A stretch of DNA of 19,326 bases from WHTB01 sp050699035 (GTDB lineage: Bacteria; Actinomycetota; Actinomycetes; Propionibacteriales; Nocardioidaceae): positions 1 through 19,326 of the forward strand of contig JBOHDE010000055.1 in the NCBI GenBank assembly GCA_050699035.1, written 5' to 3'. Position numbers and translations under genes: made by a program. Shown here piece by piece: positions 13,479-19,326 of this stretch. Within the stretch, counting starts at the first letter, position 1; each line of letters starts with the position of its first letter. The notes beneath the pieces were generated by a model. It was not told the origin of the DNA. It was given only the letters and a program-made list of their open reading frames with translations, and did no database searches.

Positions 13479-15067
13479 CGGCTGCGCTCCTTCGCGGGTG
13501 CCTCGAGGATCTCGGTGGCCGGGTTGAAGTAGCCGTCGGCCTTCCGGGCAACTCCGTCGAGCCCCCTGCCGCGGTCGGCGGGACGACGCATCAGGCCGAA
13601 CGTGCCGTCGGCGATGGCATCGAGGAGCCCCTCCTGCCCGGGCTCGTCCACGATCCGTTGCAAGAGTTCGATCGCCTCGCCGAGCACCTGGCGGGCGCGC
13701 TGCGCGATGAACCCGTCGGGCGCCGGGTGGAAGTCCTCCTGCAGCCGGCCGGCGGCGTCCAGGACGTACCGGACGTTCTGCAGGGCGAGGTCGCGGTCGG
13801 ACAGCCAGGGCGTGACGACGGCCTCCGTCATCATGCCGACCAGCAAGATCCCCTGGCCGGTCAGCGCGCCCGCGAGGTTGAAGAACCCGTCCAGCAGGTA
13901 GCCGCGGAACACGTCGCCGGTCATGTGCCGGGTCGGCGGCATCCACTTGAGCGGTGCGTCCGGGAACAGCTCGCGGGCGAGCAGGGCGTGCGCGACCTCC
14001 AGCCGGAAGCTGTCCGGGACAGCCGGGTCGATCTCGAACGCGTGGCCGAGGCCGAGCTGCCAGTCCTCGAGGCCCGCCTCCTTGGCGAAGTACTCGTTGA
14101 GCAGCTGGCTGACGGTCACCGTGTGCGCCGCCTCGACCGCGTCGGCCGTCGTGAGGTAGTTGTCCTCGCCGGTGTTGATGATGATGCCGGCGCGGGCGTG
14201 CACCTGCCGGCTGAACCGTTGGTCGACGAACGTGCGCACCGGGTTGATGTCGCGGAAGAGGATGCCGTACATCGAGTCGTTGAGCATCATGTCGAGCCGC
14301 TGCAGGCCGGCCAGTGTCGCGATCTCGGGCATGCAGAGGCCGGACGCGTAGTTGGTGAGCCGCACGTAGCGGCCCAGCTCGGCGCTGGTCTCGTCCAGCG
14401 CCGCGCGCATCAGCCGGAAGTTCTCCTGAGTGGCGTACGTGCCGGCGAAGCCCTCACGGGTCGCGCCCTCGGGTACGTAGTCGAGCAGCGACTGCCCGGT
14501 GGAGCGGATCACCGCGATGATGTCGGCGCCTTCGCGGGCCGCGGCCTGCGCCTGCGGCATGTCCTCGTAGATGTCGCCGGTCGCGACGATCAGGTAGATC
14601 CACGGCTGGCGCGGCGCGTCGCCCCACCGCCTGATCAGCCGCTCGCGCTCGCGCCGTCGCGCGTCGATCGCCTTTATGCCGGCGCCGACCGACTTCTTGG
14701 CCGCGGAGCGAGACCGGGTGGCGTCGCGGCCGTCCGGGAGCCGGAACCGCACCGACCCCGCGGACGCCTTCTGCGCCAGCGTGCCGAGGTCCTCGGCCTC
14801 GCCCCGTACCAGGGCGTCCCACACCGGCAGCGCGACGCCGTGCTCGAGGCCGACGTCGCCGCGGACGGCGTCCAGCAGCCGGTTGACCCACGGGATGCCC
14901 TCGGTGTCGGCGCCGGTGAGCCCCGCCAGGCGAAGCGTCGCGCGCTCCACCGAGACGGTCGTGTGCTGGGTCGCCAGCCTGACGATCGGCCGCCCGACCC
15001 GACGCGCCAGCGTCCGCGCCTTGCGCACGGTCACCGGGTCGAGGTCGAGCTTGTTCGGCGCGCTCAT
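13475..15067 (-). CDS. kamD: Beta-lysine / lysine 5,6-aminomutase, alpha subunit
   Basis: Large subunit of the B12-dependent 5,6-aminomutase; it forms the TIM-barrel that holds PLP phosphate, substrate and the adenosyl group and pairs with KamE. The 530-residue product begins MSAPNKLDLDPVTVRKARTL and contains PWIYLIVATGDIYEDMPQAQ, IAVIRSTGQSLLDYVPEGAT, RLTNYASGLCMPEIA, MLNDSMYGILFRDIN and IIINTGEDNYLTTADAVEAA, a run of blocks typical of this subunit. Length is close to the clostridial protein. ATG 15067 overlaps the amidohydrolase stop (ATGA). It should depend on cobalamin supply; I see no cobalamin riboswitch in the window. Confidence 0.95.
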   Translation of the reverse strand: MSAPNKLDLDPVTVRKARTLARRVGRPIVRLATQHTTVSVERATLRLAGLTGADTEGIPWVNRLLDAVRGDVGLEHGVALPVWDALVRGEAEDLGTLAQKASAGSVRFRLPDGRDATRSRSAAKKSVGAGIKAIDARRRERERLIRRWGDAPRQPWIYLIVATGDIYEDMPQAQAAAREGADIIAVIRSTGQSLLDYVPEGATREGFAGTYATQENFRLMRAALDETSAELGRYVRLTNYASGLCMPEIATLAGLQRLDMMLNDSMYGILFRDINPVRTFVDQRFSRQVHARAGIIINTGEDNYLTTADAVEAAHTVTVSQLLNEYFAKEAGLEDWQLGLGHAFEIDPAVPDSFRLEVAHALLARELFPDAPLKWMPPTRHMTGDVFRGYLLDGFFNLAGALTGQGILLVGMMTEAVVTPWLSDRDLALQNVRYVLDAAGRLQEDFHPAPDGFIAQRARQVLGEAIELLQRIVDEPGQEGLLDAIADGTFGLMRRPADRGRGLDGVARKADGYFNPATEILEAPAKERSR

Positions 15068-16677
15068 CGGGTCGGCACCTCGTGGTCGTGGATCAGGTCG
15101 CCCGCCAGGTAGGTGCGGTGACACGTCGGCAGGTCCTCCCCTGGCTCCAGGGCGGGCAGGACGGGTACGCCGGCCCGCGGGTCGGTCGACCAGGAGGCGA
15201 CCCGGGCGTCGGGAGTCTGCACGGTGAGGCCGCCCGGCACCGCCCAGACGGCCAGCGTCGCGTCGCTGCCCGGAGCGAGCACGCCCGCGTCGTCGCGGCG
15301 GACGGCCCGCCAGCCGCCCCGGGTGTGTGCACCGAAGGCGGCGCGTACGGTCATCCGCTCCTCCGGCGTGTGGTGGAAGGCGGCGGCCCGGACCGCCGCC
15401 CACGGGTCGAACGGGGTGACCGGGGTGTCGGAGCCGAAGGCCAGCACCACGCCGGCCCGGGCCAGCGAGCCGAACGGGTTCATCGCCCGCTGCCGCTCCC
15501 CCAGCCGGAGCGCGTAGAGACCCTCGCCGCCGCCCCACCAGGCGTCGAACACCGGCTGCACGCTCGCCACGATGCCGAGGTCGGCCATCGTGGCGATGCC
15601 GCCGGCATCGATCATCTCGACGTGCTCGAGCCGGTGCCGTGCCCACACCAGTGCGTCGCGTCCGACCACCCGCTCGGCCTCCCGGAACCCCGCCAGCACG
15701 GTCGCCACCGCGTCGTCGCCGATGCAGTGGAAGCCGGCCTGCAGGTCGGCCCGGGTGCAGGCCACGACGTGGTCGCGAACGTCCTCCACGTCGAGGTAGC
15801 GGTGGCCGGAGGTGTCGGCATCGGCATAGGGCGCGGTCATCGCCGCCGTTCGCGACCCGATCGCGCCATCGGCGTTGAGGTCGCCGGCGGCGCCGAGGCA
15901 GCCGAGGTCGCGGGCCAGCGCGGCCTCGTCCAGCTCGCCCCAGTAGCCGTAGACCTCGGGGCCGCCGCGCAGCGACCGGATGGTGGCGAAGTCGCTGGTC
16001 ACGGACAGGTGCGGCGCCCCGAGCTCGTGCACGGCGGCGATCCCCCGCGACGCGGCCAGGGTGAGCGCCCGCTGGATCGCCGTACGCCGCTCCGGCGCGC
16101 TGAGGAGGGCGTGCACGGTGCCGCGTACGACGTGGTGGGCGTCACGCTCCACTCGGCCGTCGTCGGTGAAGCCGTCGACGTGGCGGACGTGCGGGATCCG
16201 GGCGAGCAGGGCGGACGACACCACGGCCGAGTGCCCGTCGACGCGGCCGAGGTACAGCGGGCGGTCGCCGACGGCGCGGTCGACCTCCGCACCGGTGAAC
16301 GGCCGTCCCTCTGGCCAGCGGGTCTCGTCCCAGCCGAAGCCCTGCAGCAGGGAGCCGTCGTGGGTCCCGGCGTAGTCCACCACAGCGTCGAGCGCGGCGG
16401 TCAGGCTGGCGCAGTCCGACAGGTCGACGGCGGACAGCGCGAACCCGGTCTGCGCGAGGTGCGCGTGGGCATCGACGAACGCCGGAGCCACCAGCCGCCC
16501 GTCCAGCTCGACGACCTCGTCGGCCTCGCCGCGGTAGCGCTCGGCGCCGTCGTCGTCACCGACCCACACCACCTGCGTGCCGTCGAGGGCGATCGCGGTG
16601 GCGTGCGGGTCGGACGCGGCGTAGACGCTGCCGCCGACGAGGAGGGTACGGCGGCGGACGGGGTTGCTCGAGGTCAC
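15064..16677 (-). CDS. YtcJ-like metal-dependent amidohydrolase in the lysine operon
   Basis: A 537-residue member of the amidohydrolase-3 (YtcJ-like) family: a TIM-barrel hydrolase acting on amides, lactams, imides or related C-N bonds. Metal-site motifs are visible: FVDAHAHLAQTG (His71, His73), AAVHELGAPH, LQAGFHCIGDDAV, RHRLEHVEMID, and FGSDTPVTPFDPW with its conserved Asp. There is no signal peptide. GTG 16677 is preferred: it follows the kdd stop by 4 nt and has AGGATGAGG just upstream; an in-frame ATG at 16722 would overlap kdd by 41 nt. It sits between kdd and kamD and is coupled to kamD. No amidohydrolase step exists in the known lysine fermentation route, so its substrate is unknown; hydrolysing an acylated or cyclised diamino acid to feed the pathway is a guess. 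Confidence 0.85.
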   Translation of the reverse strand: MTSSNPVRRRTLLVGGSVYAASDPHATAIALDGTQVVWVGDDDGAERYRGEADEVVELDGRLVAPAFVDAHAHLAQTGFALSAVDLSDCASLTAALDAVVDYAGTHDGSLLQGFGWDETRWPEGRPFTGAEVDRAVGDRPLYLGRVDGHSAVVSSALLARIPHVRHVDGFTDDGRVERDAHHVVRGTVHALLSAPERRTAIQRALTLAASRGIAAVHELGAPHLSVTSDFATIRSLRGGPEVYGYWGELDEAALARDLGCLGAAGDLNADGAIGSRTAAMTAPYADADTSGHRYLDVEDVRDHVVACTRADLQAGFHCIGDDAVATVLAGFREAERVVGRDALVWARHRLEHVEMIDAGGIATMADLGIVASVQPVFDAWWGGGEGLYALRLGERQRAMNPFGSLARAGVVLAFGSDTPVTPFDPWAAVRAAAFHHTPEERMTVRAAFGAHTRGGWRAVRRDDAGVLAPGSDATLAVWAVPGGLTVQTPDARVASWSTDPRAGVPVLPALEPGEDLPTCHRTYLAGDLIHDHEVPTR

Positions 16678-16681
16678 GACC

Positions 16682-17737
16682 TCATCCTGCCTCGACCCGC
16701 CGCTCGAAGAGTGCCCGAACATCGGAATCGTTGCGCAGCAGGTCCACTGCGTACGCGGCGTGGCCGGGCACGTACCCGTTTCCGATCAACATGGTCACGT
16801 CGGCGGCGAGCCCCTCGGCCCCGAGCGCGGCGGCGCTGAACGACGTGGCCATCGAGAAGAAGATGACGGTCCCGCGGTCGCGGGTGGCTAGCAGCGCTCC
16901 GTGCTCACTGCCGGGTACGTCGACGCAGACGACCGTCACGTCGGCCGGCCCGCCGGCGGTTGCCACGGCGGCGGCCAGCGCCACCGGGTCGCGGGCGTCG
17001 GCCACGGTGACCGCGTCGGTGAGCGACGTACCCGCGAGCAGGTCGGCCTCGGTCCGGTCGGGCACCACGCCGATCGTGCGGGTGGCGCCGGCCCGCCTGG
17101 CCGCCGCCAGCGACAACGACCCGCTCTTGCCGGCGGCGCCGACCACACAGACGACCGGCGGCACGCCGCGCTCGACGTACTGCTGCACGATTCGAGCGGT
17201 CAGCGCGGGTGCGCCGCAGACGTCCATCACGGCCAGCGCCAGCGGCGTCGGGAGGTCGTCGGGGATGCGGGCCGCGATCGAGCGGCCGAACAAGATCGCG
17301 TACCCCTTGCACGGCACCTGCTCGGACTGCCCGTCCCAGTCGGCCAGCTCGTCCTCGATCACGAGCGGGGTGAGGGTCAGGGAGACCAGGGTCGTGACCC
17401 GGTCGCCGACGGTGAGGCCCAGCGGAGACTCCGGGCCGACCTCGGCGACCGTGCCGACCAGCATGCCGCCGGAGCCGGTGACCGGGTTGTGCATCTTGCC
17501 GCGCCGGCCGACGATCTCGAGCACCTCGGCCCGGACCGCGTCGCCGTCTCCGCCGTACGCGGTGTGCAGCTGCCGGAACGACGCGGCGTCGAGGTTGAGC
17601 CGCTCGACGTCGACGCGCACCTCGTCGGGCCAGAGGTCGCGCCGGGTGTCGAGCACCTCGGCGGCCTGCGGCAGCACGCCGGTCGGCTCTCGTACGCGGT
17701 GCAGTCCGGTGGGCGTTCCGGCGGTCTGGCGCGACAC
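16682..17737 (-). CDS. kdd: L-erythro-3,5-diaminohexanoate dehydrogenase
   Basis: NAD(P)-dependent oxidative deamination of 3,5-diaminohexanoate to 5-amino-3-oxohexanoate (EC 1.4.1.11). The 351-residue product resembles the medium-chain dehydrogenase fold: an N-terminal catalytic domain with KMHNPVTGSGGMLVGTVAEV, then a Rossmann domain with VVGAAGKSG (residues 200-206), and HAAYAVDLLRND near the end. These features and the adjacent aminomutase genes identify Kdd. The GTG start at 17737 has GGGAGGA 8 nt upstream. It is the first gene of the minus-strand operon and is divergent from kamA, so both arms of the pathway can share one control region. Confidence 0.92.
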   Translation of the reverse strand: MSRQTAGTPTGLHRVREPTGVLPQAAEVLDTRRDLWPDEVRVDVERLNLDAASFRQLHTAYGGDGDAVRAEVLEIVGRRGKMHNPVTGSGGMLVGTVAEVGPESPLGLTVGDRVTTLVSLTLTPLVIEDELADWDGQSEQVPCKGYAILFGRSIAARIPDDLPTPLALAVMDVCGAPALTARIVQQYVERGVPPVVCVVGAAGKSGSLSLAAARRAGATRTIGVVPDRTEADLLAGTSLTDAVTVADARDPVALAAAVATAGGPADVTVVCVDVPGSEHGALLATRDRGTVIFFSMATSFSAAALGAEGLAADVTMLIGNGYVPGHAAYAVDLLRNDSDVRALFERRVEAG

Positions 17738-17773
17738 GCGGGCGGTCCTCCCGTTCTAGGTCCGTTATGGCAG

Positions 17774-17832
17774 TACATTGTCCGGCGTTACATTAGAGCG
17801 GCCGGATGATGTCCCGTAGTCTGGCATTGTCC
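17774..17832. promoter_or_regulatory. Divergent kdd/kamA promoter region with short direct repeats
   Basis: The 134 nt between the two GTG starts hold candidate -10 boxes on each strand: TAATGT (17795-17790, minus, toward kdd) and TAGTCT (17817-17822, plus, toward kamA, the same hexamer as at pepN). No good -35 is seen for either. CATTGTCC occurs twice (17776-17783, 17825-17832), and TACATT twice (17774-17779, 17789-17794). These repeats flank or overlap the -10 boxes and could be operators for a shared regulator; none is identified here. Confidence 0.42.
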
Positions 17833-17871
17833 CAAGATGCAACACAAGGCGCGACAGAACGAGGAGAACCG

Positions 17872-19323
17872 GTGAGCGAGCGCAGCCCACGACTCGAGCA
17901 GCCGTACCCGTACCAGCGGGTCGAGCTGGTCGAGCCGGACTGGACCCGGCTGCCCGGATGGCGTGACGTCACGACGGCCGAGTGGGAGTCCGCGCAGTGG
18001 CAGCGGGCGCACTGCGTGAAGAACGTCAAGCAGCTGCGCGCGGTGTTCGGCGACCTGGTCGACGACCGGTTCTACGCCGACCTGGAGCGCGACCAGGCCG
18101 AGCGGGCCACCATGTCCATGTTGGTCCCGCCGCAGATGGTCAACACGATGGGGCCACCGGCCGTGCCGGCCGGGCCGGGCTCGCTGACCGAGGCGCTGTA
18201 CGCCGACCCGGTCCGCCGCTACATGATCCCGGTGTTCTCCGACCGTCGTACGGACTGGCCGTCCCACCCGCACGCGACGCGGGACTCGCTGCACGAGCAC
18301 GATATGTGGGTCGCGGAGGGGTTGACCCACCGCTACCCGACGAAGGTGCTCGCCGAGATCCTGCCGACCTGTCCGCAGTACTGCGGGCACTGCACCCGGA
18401 TGGACCTGGTCGGCAACTCCACACCGGTCATCGACAAGCTCAAGTTCGAGCTGAAGCCCGCCGACCGGCTGGCCGGTCACATCGAGTACCTCCGCCGTAC
18501 GCCCACCGTGCGCGACGTCGTGGTGTCCGGAGGCGACGTCGCGAACATGCCGTGGGCACGGGTCGAGGACTACGTGTCCCAGCTGCTCGACATCGACAAC
18601 ATCCGCGACATCCGGCTGGCCACCAAGGCGCTGATGGGGCTGCCGCAGCACTGGCTGCAGGACGACATCCGGGCCGGGATGGAGCGGCTGGCCACCAAGG
18701 CCCGATCGCGGGGCTCCCAGATCGCGATCCACACCCACGTCAACCACGCCAGTTCGGTGACGCCGCTGGTGGCCCGGGCGACGGGCGCGATGCTGGAGAC
18801 CGGCATCCGCGACGTCCGCAACCAGGGTGTGCTGATGGAGGGCGTCAACGCGGAGCCGCACGCCCTGCTCGACCTGTGCTTCACCCTGCTCGACGGCGCC
18901 GGGATCATGCCGTACTACTTCTACATGTGCGACATGATCCCGTTCAGCGAGCACTGGCGGGTGTCGGTGACGAAGGCGCAACATCTGCAGCACCACATCA
19001 TGGGCTACCTGCCGGGCTTCGCCACGCCGCGCATCGTCTGTGACGTGCCGTTCGTCGGCAAGCGGTGGGTGCACCAGCTCGCGGAGTACGACCGGGAGCG
19101 CGGCATCTCGTACTGGACGAAGAACTACCGCACGTCGATCGAGAGCGAGGACGCCGACGCGCTGACCCGACTGTACGAGTACTACGACCCGATCCACACC
19201 TTGCCGGCCGAAGGCCAAGCCTGGTGGCAGCAGCACGATGGCGGCGTCCACGCAGAGGCCGAGCGCCGGGCAGCCACCTCCCGAGCAGCCGCCGAGCAGC
19301 AGAAGCTCCTCACCATCACCTGA
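17872..19323 (+). CDS. kamA: Lysine 2,3-aminomutase (radical SAM, PLP)
   Basis: Interconverts L-lysine and L-beta-lysine, the entry step of the pathway, using a 4Fe-4S cluster, S-adenosylmethionine and PLP. The 483-residue product has the radical SAM motif C167-PQY-C171-GH-C174. Asp354 (MCDM) and Asp391 (IVCDV), 37 apart, match the two aspartates that hold the lysine side-chain amine in the clostridial enzyme (Asp293, Asp330), favouring lysine over glutamate. The PLP lysine should be Lys397, but its loop reads FVGK rather than the usual GGGGK and is one residue shorter. The protein is about 65 residues longer than the clostridial enzyme, mainly at the ends. GTG 17872 has GAGGAG 5 nt upstream; an earlier in-frame ATG at 17806 is rejected. 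Confidence 0.92.
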   Translation: MSERSPRLEQPYPYQRVELVEPDWTRLPGWRDVTTAEWESAQWQRAHCVKNVKQLRAVFGDLVDDRFYADLERDQAERATMSMLVPPQMVNTMGPPAVPAGPGSLTEALYADPVRRYMIPVFSDRRTDWPSHPHATRDSLHEHDMWVAEGLTHRYPTKVLAEILPTCPQYCGHCTRMDLVGNSTPVIDKLKFELKPADRLAGHIEYLRRTPTVRDVVVSGGDVANMPWARVEDYVSQLLDIDNIRDIRLATKALMGLPQHWLQDDIRAGMERLATKARSRGSQIAIHTHVNHASSVTPLVARATGAMLETGIRDVRNQGVLMEGVNAEPHALLDLCFTLLDGAGIMPYYFYMCDMIPFSEHWRVSVTKAQHLQHHIMGYLPGFATPRIVCDVPFVGKRWVHQLAEYDRERGISYWTKNYRTSIESEDADALTRLYEYYDPIHTLPAEGQAWWQQHDGGVHAEAERRAATSRAAAEQQKLLTIT

Positions 19324-19326
19324 CCC

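Noticed and set aside
13658..15112. A 484-codon plus-strand open frame opposite kamD
   Set aside because: It is antisense to a clearly identified aminomutase subunit and has no motif of its own.
15082..16839. A 585-codon plus-strand open frame opposite the amidohydrolase
   Set aside because: It runs across the kamD, amidohydrolase and kdd boundaries and has shadow-frame composition.
17806..17871. An upstream ATG that would extend KamA by 22 residues
   Set aside because: The extension overlaps the candidate -10 box and has no ribosome site, whereas GTG 17872 has GAGGAG at proper spacing.
17738..17871. Possible cobalamin riboswitch for the B12-dependent aminomutase
   Set aside because: The gap is too short for a full cobalamin riboswitch plus promoter, and I see no conserved B12-box sequence in it.

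Overview
The window is high-GC (about 70% by eye), densely coded DNA with many GTG starts and 4-nt start/stop overlaps. It carries RbpA, a protein confined to actinobacteria, a paired lnt and polyprenol-phosphate-mannose synthase, and a PepN aminopeptidase. I read it as the chromosome of a member of the Actinomycetota; the genus cannot be told. I see no tRNA, rRNA, CRISPR array, phage gene or intact insertion sequence.

Layout. (a) 1-1811, minus: an ABC exporter half-transporter, cut at its C-terminus by the window edge. It is driven from a promoter with a perfect dyad inside a 19-bp spacer, the architecture used by MerR-family regulators. (b) 1956-5676, plus: aminopeptidase N, a Nudix hydrolase broken by an apparent 1-nt frameshift, and a flavodoxin-fold oxidoreductase. 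(c) 5699-5780: a nested palindrome between convergent genes. (d) 5801-6067, minus: a small zinc-ribbon protein, divergent from a glycerophosphodiester phosphodiesterase/UMF1-type MFS transporter operon (6138-8341, plus). (e) 8513-8899, plus: rbpA behind a consensus SigR/SigH-type promoter. (f) 8926-9120: repeats and hairpins between convergent genes. (g) 9127-11874, minus: lnt, ppm1 and fxsA, an envelope/lipoprotein operon. (h) 11875-12257: a stretch without a recognisable gene, with an AT-rich dyad. (i) 12292-17737, minus: kdd, an amidohydrolase, kamD, kamE and kal, all overlapping or nearly touching, divergent from kamA (17872-19323, plus).

Region (i) is the metabolic highlight. It holds most of the lysine fermentation (aminomutase) route: KamA makes beta-lysine, KamDE (B12/PLP) makes 3,5-diaminohexanoate, Kdd deaminates it oxidatively, and Kal removes ammonia from 3-aminobutyryl-CoA. 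The cleavage enzyme Kce, which should act between Kdd and Kal, is absent here, and a YtcJ-like amidohydrolase with no place in the known route sits in the operon. Whether Kce lies just outside the window or has been replaced is the main open question.

Several genes (pepN, the zinc-ribbon gene, the phosphodiesterase gene) have a -10-like hexamer exactly 7 nt before their ATG, suggesting leaderless mRNAs.
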